The notes under the pieces were generated by a model, which was not told where the DNA came from, ran no database searches, and saw only the letters and a list, made by a program, of their open reading frames with translations. Positions 7,935 through 16,370 of a stretch of DNA of 32,398 nt are shown in pieces. Position 1 is the first letter of the stretch, and every line of letters begins with the position of its first letter. The DNA is from Tissierellales bacterium (GTDB taxonomy: Bacteria > Bacillota > Clostridia > Tissierellales > Tissierellaceae): positions 1-32,398 of the forward strand of contig JASLBE010000063.1 in the NCBI GenBank assembly GCA_030146705.1, read 5' to 3'. The translations under genes were made by a program, and so were the position numbers.

Positions 7935-8838
7935 ACCTATATCTTGAATAATTTCCAAACATATCCTCAACCAAAGTAGCTGTATCAACCATATCATAAA
8001 GCCAATAAGAAACTCCATTTATGGTTTTTGGTTGGCCTGGAACCATTTCAGTCCTCATATTATCGACATCTAAATTTTTGGCTGATAGCCCATACTTAAC
8101 CATAGTGCTTAAGGATATATTAGTGTCTACATAGTCATAATAAGTCTTTATTAACTTGTCTATCCTAAGTATATTTTTAGGTTTTAAAACTTGCTTAGCC
8201 AGTTCCTTCATAAAGTATTGCTGGGCCTTAACCCTGCCAATATCTCCATCGGGATAGCCTCTAAACCTTAAGTAGTCATGAGCCTTTTGCCCATCTAAAT
8301 GCTGCATACCCGGATCTAAACTAATCCTAGGTAGGTCATGTCTCATCCTAACAGGAACATCTAGGTCTATGCCACCAATGGCATCCACTATTTCCTTTAT
8401 ACCATTAAAGTCTATCTTAACATAATAGTCTATATCCAAGCCTAAGAAATCTTCCACTGTTGCCATACACAAGTCAATTCCTCCATAGGAATGAGCGTGG
8501 TTTATTTTATCCTGCCTGCCCCTAACCATTACCCTAGTATCCCTAGGAATGGATAGAAGTTCCAAATCTCCTGTATCAAAATTCGCCTTGGCCAGCATCA
8601 TAGTATCTGTCCTTCTTCCTCTTTCATCTGTCAAGGCCCCTTTAGCATTACCATCATCATCTATTCCCAATAGCAGAACTAAAAGTTCTCCCTCCACTTT
8701 ATTTTCCACCACTTGTCCATCTGCAGTCAACTCTTTATCATTTAATAAAAATTTATCTACAGCCATAAAAATTATCCCAAAACATATGATGGATATAAAG
8801 AAGGACTTAAAAAATCTTCTCCTCAAATCATACACCAC
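7933..8838 (-). CDS. LytR-CpsA-Psr (LCP) family cell-wall polymer ligase, copy 2
   Basis: A 301-residue paralogue of the adjacent LCP protein, transcribed first. It has an N-terminal membrane anchor (FFKSFFISIICFGIIF), LLLGIDDDG, RRTDTMMLAKANFD, LLSIPRDTRVMV, KINHAHSYGG and the YLRFRGYPDGDIGRVKAQQ block, so all the usual substrate-binding arginines and acidic residues are present. The two copies are nearly colinear and share long identical stretches. The start is uncertain: the frame opens with two GTG codons (8838, 8835) and a TTG at 8826, none with a strong ribosome site. Alignment to copy 1 makes the TTG, just before the basic residues and anchor, equally plausible. The role is presumed to be teichoic acid or capsule attachment. 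Confidence 0.93.
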   Translation of the reverse strand: MVYDLRRRFFKSFFISIICFGIIFMAVDKFLLNDKELTADGQVVENKVEGELLVLLLGIDDDGNAKGALTDERGRRTDTMMLAKANFDTGDLELLSIPRDTRVMVRGRQDKINHAHSYGGIDLCMATVEDFLGLDIDYYVKIDFNGIKEIVDAIGGIDLDVPVRMRHDLPRISLDPGMQHLDGQKAHDYLRFRGYPDGDIGRVKAQQYFMKELAKQVLKPKNILRIDKLIKTYYDYVDTNISLSTMVKYGLSAKNLDVDNMRTEMVPGQPKTINGVSYWLYDMVDTATLVEDMFGNYSRYR

Positions 8839-8962
8839 TTTCTCAATTTTAGTCTGTCAAAACAATTATATAGTACTGACTATTATAAGTATATAGTAAT
8901 TTAAGGAGAAAATCTAATATATTATTCCAAACTTTCTAAAAATAACCCTTCCTAAAAAGGGG

Positions 8963-8988
8963 AAACCCTAGTATCTCTACTAGGGTTT
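8963..8988 (-). terminator. Terminator after the flavodoxin-DUF3793 operon
   Basis: An 11-bp perfect stem (8963-8973 with 8978-8988) with a four-base loop lies 20 bases beyond the DUF3793 stop. On the minus strand it is followed by CCCC then TTTTT, so the U-run is displaced; on the plus strand TTTTG follows directly. Confidence 0.7.
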
Positions 8989-9007
8989 TGTCTTAAGTTT
9001 CTTATAT

Positions 9008-9601
9008 TTAAGAAGTTTTTAATGGCATTTTTAGAACTTCTTTATAAACTTTATACTTTGAATCATCATAGCTATTAAAAGTTTCTTTAGCCCTCTCTAG
9101 GTCATTATAAACCTTCCAATAGCCCTTCATTAAACATTCTTTTTTAGAAGGATAAATAAAATCTAGAACATCATCGATTGGGTAGCCTAGAAATATTCCA
9201 ATTTCATGGGGACAGATACTGGAATACCTCCTACTAAGCCTTTCTAAACTAGCCTCAAGACTAGTAGATTTCTCGTACCCAAATCTAGATAAAAATCTAA
9301 TATTTTTCTCATTACTTAATACTTTATTTAATAAATAGGGTTTATAAAATAATACATGAACGCTTTTTTCAGTTAACTTAAGCTGATAAAAATCAATATT
9401 CAAACTAGACTTTATTCCATCTCTATTAGTCATCCATTCTGTGTATAAATCTCTGTCTTTATTCTTCCTAAATACCATTAGAGTCCCGGGCTTAATCCCA
9501 TCTATCGTTGGTGATACTGTATATTTAATTAAGTTGAGTAAATAGGTCCTATTATCATAGGCTTTTAGCTTATTTAAATAAGTTACAATACACGGTTTCA
9601 A
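9008..9601 (-). CDS. DUF3793 family protein
   Basis: A roughly 197-residue soluble protein of DUF3793, a family of unknown function found mainly in anaerobic Firmicutes, often next to flavodoxin or iron-uptake genes. Recognisable family features are the early TVSPTIDGIKPGTLM segment, a central LFYKPYLL, and the C-terminal HEIGIFLGYPIDDVLDFI followed by GYWKVYNDLERA. The frame is open back to a TTG at 9658 that would overlap flavodoxin by 37 bases. A second TTG at 9601, seven bases after GGAGG and 20 bases after the flavodoxin stop, is the better start. Its place behind a Fur-controlled flavodoxin suggests an iron-limitation role (inference). Confidence 0.85.
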   Translation of the reverse strand: MKPCIVTYLNKLKAYDNRTYLLNLIKYTVSPTIDGIKPGTLMVFRKNKDRDLYTEWMTNRDGIKSSLNIDFYQLKLTEKSVHVLFYKPYLLNKVLSNEKNIRFLSRFGYEKSTSLEASLERLSRRYSSICPHEIGIFLGYPIDDVLDFIYPSKKECLMKGYWKVYNDLERAKETFNSYDDSKYKVYKEVLKMPLKTS

Positions 9602-9621
9602 GCCTCTTCCTCCAATATTAT

Positions 9622-10050
9622 TTATAAATCTGCTATCTTCTTTCCTAAGTCTATACAAGCTTCCTCATCATCTCCACTAGGAGCATATTCTACAATTAGG
9701 CTCTCTAGAGGCATTTTTGCCCCCTGGGACTTCATTCTTTCCTCCCAGTTTCGCATCCACTCTCCATCTCCCCAACCATAAGATCCAAATAAAACAACTG
9801 TCTTTCCACTTATATCAGCCTCTATTGCCTCTATAAAAGGTTCCATCTCAGACTGTTGAATTACTTCATCTCCCATAGCTGGACTGCCTAAAACTAAAAT
9901 ATCTGCTAAAAGAGCTTCTTCTTTGCTGGCTTCTGAAACCTTTAAAAGGCTTGCAGTTTTTCCAGCCGTCTCTATGCCATCCCTAATTAGTTCTGCCATA
10001 GTTTTAGTATTATATGTGCCACTCCAATAAACTATTTTTATATCTGTCAT
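9622..10050 (-). CDS. Flavodoxin
   Basis: A 142-residue short-chain flavodoxin, an FMN electron carrier that replaces ferredoxin when iron is scarce. The fold is clear: first strand and phosphate loop IKIVYWSGTYNTKTM, DILVLGSPAMGDE contacting the flavin, then VVLFGSYGWGDGEWM, and the acidic last helix. In the phosphate loop the family's S-G-T-G-N-T reads S-G-T-Y-N-T, an unusual Gly-to-Tyr change that might affect FMN binding. The ATG at 10050 follows AGGAGG. The gene lies directly behind a perfect 7-1-7 Fur-type box and a good promoter, and is followed by DUF3793 in the same transcript. Confidence 0.95.
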   Translation of the reverse strand: MTDIKIVYWSGTYNTKTMAELIRDGIETAGKTASLLKVSEASKEEALLADILVLGSPAMGDEVIQQSEMEPFIEAIEADISGKTVVLFGSYGWGDGEWMRNWEERMKSQGAKMPLESLIVEYAPSGDDEEACIDLGKKIADL

Positions 10051-10066
10051 AAGCTTCCTCCTAACT

Positions 10067-10081
10067 TGATAATGATTATCA
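10067..10081. promoter_or_regulatory. Perfect Fur-type operator (7-1-7)
   Basis: The 15-base palindrome TGATAATGATTATCA fits the Gram-positive Fur/PerR/Zur 7-1-7 box TGATAATNATTATCA exactly. It lies just downstream of the flavodoxin promoter, at about +5 to +20, and 17 bases before the ATG, where a bound repressor would block transcription. Fur (iron) is most likely given the flavodoxin. Confidence 0.9.
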
Positions 10082-10092
10082 CTTTCATATAC

Positions 10093-10121
10093 ATAGTAAT
10101 ATATTTACTCGAACTTGTAAA
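10093..10121 (-). promoter_or_regulatory. Promoter of the flavodoxin-DUF3793 operon
   Basis: Minus-strand TTTACA (10116-10121) and TACTAT (10093-10098) are 17 bases apart, and the Fur-type box begins near the expected start of transcription. Confidence 0.7.
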
Positions 10122-10189
10122 GGCCTTTTTAAACTTTTAATAAACTTTTAATATAAATAGTATTTTTTCTATATTTTAGTTTATAAATT

Positions 10190-10217
10190 AAAAGAGATAG
10201 GCAAGCCTATCTCTTTT
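10190..10217 (-). terminator. Terminator of the purine operon
   Basis: A 13-bp perfect stem (10190-10202 with 10205-10217) sits at the end of fhs; the TAA stop begins in the stem base. On the minus strand it runs into TTTTAATTTAT. It marks the 3' end of the purL-to-fhs operon. Confidence 0.85.
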
Positions 10218-11886
10218 AAAATAATCCTATAATTTCCCCATCTTCTTTTATATCCATATGGTTGGCTGCAGGGACCTTTGGTAGCCCTGGCATAGTCATA
10301 ACATCTCCTGTTAAAACAACTAAAAAACCTGCTCCTTTTGAAATTTTTATATCCCTAACTGTAATCCTAAAACCACTTGGCCTACCTAATAGGTTTGGGT
10401 CATCAGATAGAGAGTATTGGGTCTTGGCCATACAAATAGGCATCTTATCAAAACCTAGGTTTTCTAAGTTTTCTATCTCTTTTTTTGCCTTATTACTATA
10501 GTCCACCCCATCAGCCCCATAAATTTCCTTGGCTATTGTTTCTATCTTATCCTCTATTTTTTCTTCTACATCATATAGGGGTTTAAAGTTAGAGTTTTCC
10601 TCTTCACAAAGTCTAATGACTTCTCTTGCTAGGTCAAGTCCACCTTCTCCCCCCTTACTCCAAACTTCAGAAAGCACAACATTAACTCCTAGCTTCTTAC
10701 ATTTTCTTTCCAGTAGCCTAAGTTCAGCCTCTGTATCTGTTGGGAACCTATTAATTGCAACAACTCCTGGAACTCCAAACTTCTTTATATTTTCTATATG
10801 TTTTTCTAGGTTGGCAAAACCCTTTTCTAGGGCTTCTAAATTTTCTTCTCCAATCCCATCTTTTTTAAGGCCACCATTGTATTTAAGAGCCCTAACTGTA
10901 GCCACAATTACTGTTGCATCTGGCTTAAGCTTGGCAAACCTAGACTTAATATTAAAAAACTTTTCTGCCCCTAGGTCAGCACCAAAGCCAGCTTCTGTAA
11001 CAGTGTATTCAGCTAATTTCAAACTCATTTGAGTAGCAACTATTGAATTACAACCGTGGGCTATATTGGCAAAGGGTCCTCCATGAATAATTGCTGGTGT
11101 ATTTTCTAAAGTTTGAACCAGGTTAGGATTTATAGCATCCTTCATTAAAAGAGCAACTGCCCCCTCAGCCTTTAAATCTCTTGCAAAAACAGGGCTTCCA
11201 TCAAACTTATAGGCAACTATAATATCACCAACCCTTTTTTTGAAGTCTTCTAGGTCTGATGCCAGGCAAAAAATCGCCATAATTTCTGAAGCTACCGTTA
11301 TATCAAAACCTTCTTCTCTTGGCACCCCATTAGTCCTTCCACCTAGGCCAACAACTATATTCCTAAGGGCCCTATCGTTCATATCTACTACCCTTTTCCA
11401 AACTATCCTCCTGGTATCAATGCCAAGGTCATTTCCCTGGTGGATATGGTTGTCTAGTAGGGCTGAAATTAGGTTGTGGGCTGATGTAATTGCATGAAAG
11501 TCACCTGTAAAATGAAGGTTAATGTCTTCCATTGGGACCACCTGGGCATATCCTCCACCTGCTGCCCCTCCCTTAATTCCAAAACTAGGTCCTAGAGATG
11601 GTTCCCTAACTGTCGTCATAGCAGTCTTGCCTAATTTTTCTAGACCCATGGCCAAACCTATATTTGTAGTGGTCTTCCCCTCTCCAGCTGGAGTAGGATT
11701 TATAGCAGTTACTAGGACTAATTTACCATCTTGCCTGTCTTGGTTATCCCTTAGGTAGTCTAAGGATATTTTAGCCTTATAGTCCCCATAATTAACTAAG
11801 TATTTTTTATCAACATTAAGTCTTTTTGCTATCTCATCAATTGGAAGCATCTTAGCTTCTTGAGCTATTTTAACATCTGTTTTCAT
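10216..11886 (-). CDS. fhs: Formate-tetrahydrofolate ligase
   Basis: Fhs makes 10-formyl-tetrahydrofolate from formate, ATP and THF; in anaerobes it serves purine synthesis, acetogenesis or glycine/serine fermentation. It has 556 residues, normal length. The P-loop NPTPAGEGKTTTNIGL lies near residues 64-79. Other family blocks are EPSLGPSFGIKGGAAGGG, FTGDFHAITSAHNL, RRIVWKRVVDMNDRALR and the C-terminal GDVMTMPGLPKVPAANHMDI. ATG 11886 follows GGAGGGG, 10 bases after purD. As the last gene of the purine operon it probably supplies the one-carbon units used by PurN and PurH, so its expression would follow the purine riboswitches. Confidence 0.97.
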   Translation of the reverse strand: MKTDVKIAQEAKMLPIDEIAKRLNVDKKYLVNYGDYKAKISLDYLRDNQDRQDGKLVLVTAINPTPAGEGKTTTNIGLAMGLEKLGKTAMTTVREPSLGPSFGIKGGAAGGGYAQVVPMEDINLHFTGDFHAITSAHNLISALLDNHIHQGNDLGIDTRRIVWKRVVDMNDRALRNIVVGLGGRTNGVPREEGFDITVASEIMAIFCLASDLEDFKKRVGDIIVAYKFDGSPVFARDLKAEGAVALLMKDAINPNLVQTLENTPAIIHGGPFANIAHGCNSIVATQMSLKLAEYTVTEAGFGADLGAEKFFNIKSRFAKLKPDATVIVATVRALKYNGGLKKDGIGEENLEALEKGFANLEKHIENIKKFGVPGVVAINRFPTDTEAELRLLERKCKKLGVNVVLSEVWSKGGEGGLDLAREVIRLCEEENSNFKPLYDVEEKIEDKIETIAKEIYGADGVDYSNKAKKEIENLENLGFDKMPICMAKTQYSLSDDPNLLGRPSGFRITVRDIKISKGAGFLVVLTGDVMTMPGLPKVPAANHMDIKEDGEIIGLF

Positions 11887-11896
11887 CTAACCCCTC

Positions 11897-13156
11897 CTAG
11901 TAATCAATATTTTCTCCTATATCCTTCCTATAGCACATGCCCTCAAAGTTTATCCTTCCTATATTCCTATAAATTTTCTCCCTAAGTTCTAGCATATTAT
12001 CAGCCTTGGCTGTAATAGATAGGACCCTTCCTCCATTAGTATAAACCTTATTATCCTTAATACTTGTGCCATTATGGAAAACCCTTATATCTTCATCTAC
12101 ATCTTCCAGTCCAAAAATTTCATGGCCTTTTTCATAAGCCCCAGGATATCCCCTAGATGTTAAAATAACCGTCATACATAGGTTTTTATCCCAAACAAGA
12201 TCTTCCTCAACCAGGGATTGGTCTAGGGTTTTTTCAAAAATATCCACTAGGTCTGACTTAAGCCTAGGTAAAACAACTTGGGTCTCTGGGTCTCCAAACC
12301 TAACATTAAACTCTAGGACATAGGGCTTGTTTTCAACTACCATAAGACCAATAAACAAGACTCCAGTAAAGTTCATGTCCTCCTTTTCCAAGCCTACTTC
12401 TATCCTAGCTATAATCTCTTCTAGCTCTTTGTATATAGTTGGAGTTAAAATTTTAGTTGGAGAATAACAGCCTACTCCTCCAGTATTTGGCCCCTGGTCT
12501 CCTTCAAATATCTTTTTATAGTCTTGGGCTGGTTCCAGTGGAAATATCTTGTTATTGCTAACTAGGCAAAGAAGCGACGCTTCTACCCCATCTAAAAACT
12601 CTTCCATTACTATTTTAGACCCTTCATTTCCAAAAGCCTCATCTTCTAAGATATCCTTTATAGTGGCAGTAGCCTGGTCCCTGTCCTGGCAAATAATTAC
12701 CCCCTTGCCAGCACAAAGTCCATCAGCCTTAATTACTACTGGGTAGGAAAAATCTTCCAAGCCTTTTATAGCATCCTGGCTCCTTGTATAGGTCTTATAT
12801 TTTGCAGTTCTTATCCCATACTTCTCCATAAATTTTTTAGAAAAATCCTTACTCCCCTCAAGCTGAGCCCCTTGCTTGTTAACTCCAAATATCCTAAGTC
12901 CAGCCTCCTTAAAGGCATCAGCAATACCTAGGGTCAAGGGAGCCTCTGGCCCTACTATAGTAAGGTCAATTAACTTATCCTTAGCAAAATTAACAAGTCC
13001 ATTTACATCTTCAACTCCTAGGCCAACATTTTCTCCTATACCAATTGTACCACCATTTCCTGGTGCTATATATATTTTATCAACTTTTTCACTTTGGGAA
13101 ATCTTCCAAGCTAAAGTATGCTCTCTTCCACCGCTACCAATAACTAAAACTTTCAT
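11897..13156 (-). CDS. purD: Phosphoribosylamine-glycine ligase
   Basis: PurD joins glycine to phosphoribosylamine with ATP, the second step of purine synthesis. It has 419 residues and the ATP-grasp architecture. Landmarks are the N-terminal VLVIGSGGREHTLAWK, APGNGGT, GPEAPLTLGIADAF, KADGLCAGKGVI and FNVRFGDPETQVVLPR near the metal site. All expected blocks are present and the length is normal. An AGGAGG precedes the ATG, and it starts 16 bases after purH. The product of the glutamine-independent-looking PurF in this operon would be its substrate, and phosphoribosylamine is short-lived, which favours co-expression. Confidence 0.97.
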   Translation of the reverse strand: MKVLVIGSGGREHTLAWKISQSEKVDKIYIAPGNGGTIGIGENVGLGVEDVNGLVNFAKDKLIDLTIVGPEAPLTLGIADAFKEAGLRIFGVNKQGAQLEGSKDFSKKFMEKYGIRTAKYKTYTRSQDAIKGLEDFSYPVVIKADGLCAGKGVIICQDRDQATATIKDILEDEAFGNEGSKIVMEEFLDGVEASLLCLVSNNKIFPLEPAQDYKKIFEGDQGPNTGGVGCYSPTKILTPTIYKELEEIIARIEVGLEKEDMNFTGVLFIGLMVVENKPYVLEFNVRFGDPETQVVLPRLKSDLVDIFEKTLDQSLVEEDLVWDKNLCMTVILTSRGYPGAYEKGHEIFGLEDVDEDIRVFHNGTSIKDNKVYTNGGRVLSITAKADNMLELREKIYRNIGRINFEGMCYRKDIGENIDY

Positions 13157-13172
13157 TATATCCTCCTAGCTA

Positions 13173-14705
13173 CTAATGTTTAAAATGCCTAATATTAGTA
13201 AAGACCATTGCCATATTATTTTTATTACACTCTTCTATAACTTCCTTATCTCTTATGGATCCACCAGGCTGAATGACAGCCTCAACCCCTGCCTTAGCTA
13301 AGACTTCAATTGAATCCTTAAAAGGGAAAAAACCATCTGAAGCCAAGACTGCTCCCCTAGCCTTTTCTCCTGCTCTTTCAACAGCATTCTCAACTGCCCA
13401 AACCCTATTTACTTCTCCTAGGCCTATTCCTATAGTTGCCCTGTCCTTAACTAAGACAACCCCATTAGACTTAACAGATTTTGCACAAGCCCAGGCAAAT
13501 TCCATATCCTCTAGTTCTTCCCCTGTCGCCTTCCTACTTGTTACTGTTTCTATTCCATCTTTAAATAGGATAGTATCCCTATCTTGGACTAAAAATCCTC
13601 CAAGAACTTTTTTCATATCCAGGTCCTTATAGTCATTATATAAAATATTATCTATCCTAAGTAGCCTAATATTTTTCTTCCTAGTTAAAATTTCTAGGGC
13701 CTCCTCAGTAAAACTTGGAGCCATTACTAGTTCTATAAATATCTCACTTATTTTTTCTGCCAAGTCCTTATCAACTTCCCTATTAGCCGCAATTATTCCA
13801 CCAAAAATAGAAACTGGATCACAAGCATAAGCCTTTCCATAGGCCTCAACTAGGTTTTTCCCACTAGCTATCCCACAAGGATTGGCGTGTTTTACTGCAA
13901 CTATAGTTGGATCTTTAAACATCTTAAGGGCCTCTAAGGCACCATTGGCATCGTTTATGTTGTTAAAAGAAAGTTCCTTGCCGTGGAGTTGGTCTGCCCC
14001 TGCCAGGCTACCCTCTAACCCAGTAACCTCCTTGTAAAAAGCCCCTTCTTGGTGGGGGTTTTCTCCATACCTTAAAGATTTTCCCTCCTTAAAGGCTAGG
14101 GTTAAGTATTCTGGAAACTTAACATCCTCCAGCTGGTTAAAGTATTTAGATATTAAACTATCATAATAGGCTGTATAATTAAATACCTTCCTAGCCAAAT
14201 GCCTCCTGGTTTCAAGGCTAGTTTCTCCATCCCTCCTAAGTTCTTCTAAAACCATAGGATAATCTTCAGGGTCTATTACAGTAGTTACATACCTAAAGTT
14301 TTTAGCCGCCGCCCTAATCATACTAGGTCCACCTATGTCAATATTTTCTATAACTTCTTCCTCACTAACACCATCTTTTTTAATGGTTTCCTCAAAGGGA
14401 TACAGATTGTTAACTACAAGGTCAATCGCTCCAATATCCATAGACTTAATAGTTTCTACATCCTCTTCTTTATCCCTCCTATATAGGATACCTCCGTGAA
14501 TTAATGGGTTTAATGTTTTAACCCTCCCACCTAGGATTTCAGGAAATTTAGTAACATCCTCAACTTCTATAATATTTAAATTAGCTTCTTTTAACAGCTT
14601 AAAAGTTCCACCAGTAGATATTATTTCATAGCCCAGGTCTATAAGGCCTTTGGCAAAATCTACTATACCTTCCTTATTAAAAACAGATATTAATGCTCTT
14701 TTCAT
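13173..14705 (-). CDS. purH: Bifunctional AICAR transformylase / IMP cyclohydrolase
   Basis: PurH carries out the last two steps to IMP. It has 510 residues, normal length. The N-terminal cyclohydrolase (MGS-like fold) shows ALISVFNKEGIVDFAK, STGGTFKLLKE and GGRVKTLNPLIHGGIL. The C-terminal transformylase has YGENPHQEGAFY, the catalytic KHANPCGIASG block (Lys and His present) and IQPGGSIRDKEVI. It uses 10-formyl-THF, which fhs at the end of the operon makes. ATG 14705 follows GGAGGAT, nine bases after the purN stop. Confidence 0.97.
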   Translation of the reverse strand: MKRALISVFNKEGIVDFAKGLIDLGYEIISTGGTFKLLKEANLNIIEVEDVTKFPEILGGRVKTLNPLIHGGILYRRDKEEDVETIKSMDIGAIDLVVNNLYPFEETIKKDGVSEEEVIENIDIGGPSMIRAAAKNFRYVTTVIDPEDYPMVLEELRRDGETSLETRRHLARKVFNYTAYYDSLISKYFNQLEDVKFPEYLTLAFKEGKSLRYGENPHQEGAFYKEVTGLEGSLAGADQLHGKELSFNNINDANGALEALKMFKDPTIVAVKHANPCGIASGKNLVEAYGKAYACDPVSIFGGIIAANREVDKDLAEKISEIFIELVMAPSFTEEALEILTRKKNIRLLRIDNILYNDYKDLDMKKVLGGFLVQDRDTILFKDGIETVTSRKATGEELEDMEFAWACAKSVKSNGVVLVKDRATIGIGLGEVNRVWAVENAVERAGEKARGAVLASDGFFPFKDSIEVLAKAGVEAVIQPGGSIRDKEVIEECNKNNMAMVFTNIRHFKH

Positions 14706-14714
14706 AAGATCCTC

Positions 14715-15338
14715 CTAGTTTACTATTACAGTTCTCCCTCTTACTTCTATCCTTCCATCACAAAATTTTCCAACTGCCTTAATTAAAAGTTGATGCTCCT
14801 TCTCAAGTACCTTTTTTTGCAAGCTATCCACATCATCTTCCAGGTCAACCCTTACAATATCCTGCATTATAATAGGTCCTGTATCTGTTCCTTCATCAAC
14901 AAAGTGGACAGTTGCCCCAGTTATTTTGGCCCCATAGTCTAAAACAGCCTTATGGACCTTTTTACCATAGTAACCCCTGCCACAAAAACTTGGAATTAAA
15001 GATGGGTGGATATTTATAATTTTGTTTTTATAAGCCTTAATAAAATCTCCAGATAAAACCCTTAAATATCCAGCCAAAACCACTAGGTCTACCCCCCTGG
15101 CCTTTAAAATCTTTACTAGTTCAAGGTTGTACTCAGCCTCATCCTTAAAGTCTTTTATATCCAGGTAAATATTTTCAATATTATTTTCGCCTGCCCTCTT
15201 TAGGCCATAGGCATCCCTCTTGTTTGAAATAACAACTAGGATTTCTCCCCTTATTTCCCCCTTATTTATACTATTAATAAGGGCCTGGAGGTTGGTCCCA
15301 CTACCTGATATTAAAACACCTATTTTTACTGGTGACAT
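14715..15338 (-). CDS. purN: Phosphoribosylglycinamide formyltransferase
   Basis: PurN transfers a formyl group from 10-formyl-THF to GAR, the third purine step. It has 207 residues. Motifs are IGVLISGSGTNLQALI (phosphate loop), NIHPSLIPSF with the catalytic Asn and His, and HFVDEGTDTGPII with the catalytic Asp. The ATG at 15338 lies 13 bases inside the end of purM, so translation is probably coupled, with AAGGGA inside purM as ribosome site. No alternative formate-dependent PurT is visible in the window. Confidence 0.96.
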   Translation of the reverse strand: MSPVKIGVLISGSGTNLQALINSINKGEIRGEILVVISNKRDAYGLKRAGENNIENIYLDIKDFKDEAEYNLELVKILKARGVDLVVLAGYLRVLSGDFIKAYKNKIINIHPSLIPSFCGRGYYGKKVHKAVLDYGAKITGATVHFVDEGTDTGPIIMQDIVRVDLEDDVDSLQKKVLEKEHQLLIKAVGKFCDGRIEVRGRTVIVN

Positions 15339-16360
15339 AAGACTATTCCCTTCTCTCCTTCTTTTATTACTCCTAGGTCTATTGGACTTTCTCCAAGTTC
15401 TTTTAAGTATTCCTTAAGCCTGTCCTCTTCTTCTGGGCTAACTACAACAACCATACCTACACCCATATTAAAGGTCTTATACATTTCTTCCCTATTGATA
15501 TTTCCCCATTTTTGAAGGAGGCTAAATATCTTTGGAACTTCTATATTCCTAGTAGTAACCTCTGCAACTAGGCCATCTTTTAACATTCTTGGGATATTTT
15601 CATAAAAACCCCCACCTGTTATATGGCACATACCTTTAATGTCAAACTTTTCAACCAACCCATAAATAGGCCTAGTATATATCCTGGTTGGCCTTAAAAG
15701 TTCCTCACCAATTGTACTAGCTAGCTCTTCTATATAGTCCTCTGGCTTAAGTTTCATTTTGTTAAAGACAATCTCCCTAACCAGGGAATAACCATTACTA
15801 TGGAGTCCTGATGACTTAAGTCCTATAAGCCTATCCCCAGTCCTTATCCTGCTACCATCAATAATCTTACTTTCATCTACAACCCCCACTGCAAAGCCTG
15901 CCATATCATACTCATTTTCCTTATAAAAGCCTGGCATTTCTGCTGTTTCCCCACCAATAAGGGCAGCTCCTGCCTTCTTGCAACCATTGGCAACCCCTTC
16001 AACTAGCTCTGCCATTTTTTCAGGAATTAACTTCCCAGTTGCTATGTAGTCCAGGAAAAATAAAGGCTTGGCCCCCTGGCATAAAATATCATTTACACAC
16101 ATAGCCACACAGTCTTCCCCTATGGTCTTGTGCTGGTCCATCATAAAGGCTAGCTTAAGTTTGGTTCCAACCCCATCAGTCCCTGAAACTAAAACAGGAT
16201 TTTCAAGTTCTTCCATATCTAATTTAAACAGGCCTGCAAAGCCACCTATACTTGATAAGACATCCTTATTATGGGTTTTTTTTACTATATCCTTTATAAG
16301 CCTTACCTGCTTTTGTCCTGCCTCAACATCTACTCCTGAATCCTTGTATGTTAAACTCAT
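15326..16360 (-). CDS. purM: Phosphoribosylformylglycinamidine cyclo-ligase
   Basis: PurM closes the imidazole ring of FGAM to give AIR. It has 344 residues from the preferred ATG at 16360, which follows AGGAGGG. The frame is open further upstream to 16387, but that start would overlap purF and lacks a ribosome site. Family blocks are YKDSGVDVEAG, SGTDGVGTKLKLA, CVNDILCQGAKPLFFLDY, GGETAEMPGFY, SSGLHSNGYSLVR and HITGGGFYENIPR. The purF stop codon lies inside the purM ribosome site, implying coupled translation. Confidence 0.97.
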   Translation of the reverse strand: MSLTYKDSGVDVEAGQKQVRLIKDIVKKTHNKDVLSSIGGFAGLFKLDMEELENPVLVSGTDGVGTKLKLAFMMDQHKTIGEDCVAMCVNDILCQGAKPLFFLDYIATGKLIPEKMAELVEGVANGCKKAGAALIGGETAEMPGFYKENEYDMAGFAVGVVDESKIIDGSRIRTGDRLIGLKSSGLHSNGYSLVREIVFNKMKLKPEDYIEELASTIGEELLRPTRIYTRPIYGLVEKFDIKGMCHITGGGFYENIPRMLKDGLVAEVTTRNIEVPKIFSLLQKWGNINREEMYKTFNMGVGMVVVVSPEEEDRLKEYLKELGESPIDLGVIKEGEKGIVLCHQ

Positions 16361-16370
16361 AAGTTCCCTC

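Noticed and set aside
10529..11032. A 167-codon open frame on the plus strand inside fhs, and similar plus-strand frames over purH, purL, ligA and lytS
   Set aside because: They lie antisense to strongly conserved genes, are rich in Ser/Pro/Leu as expected for mirror frames, and lack ribosome sites.
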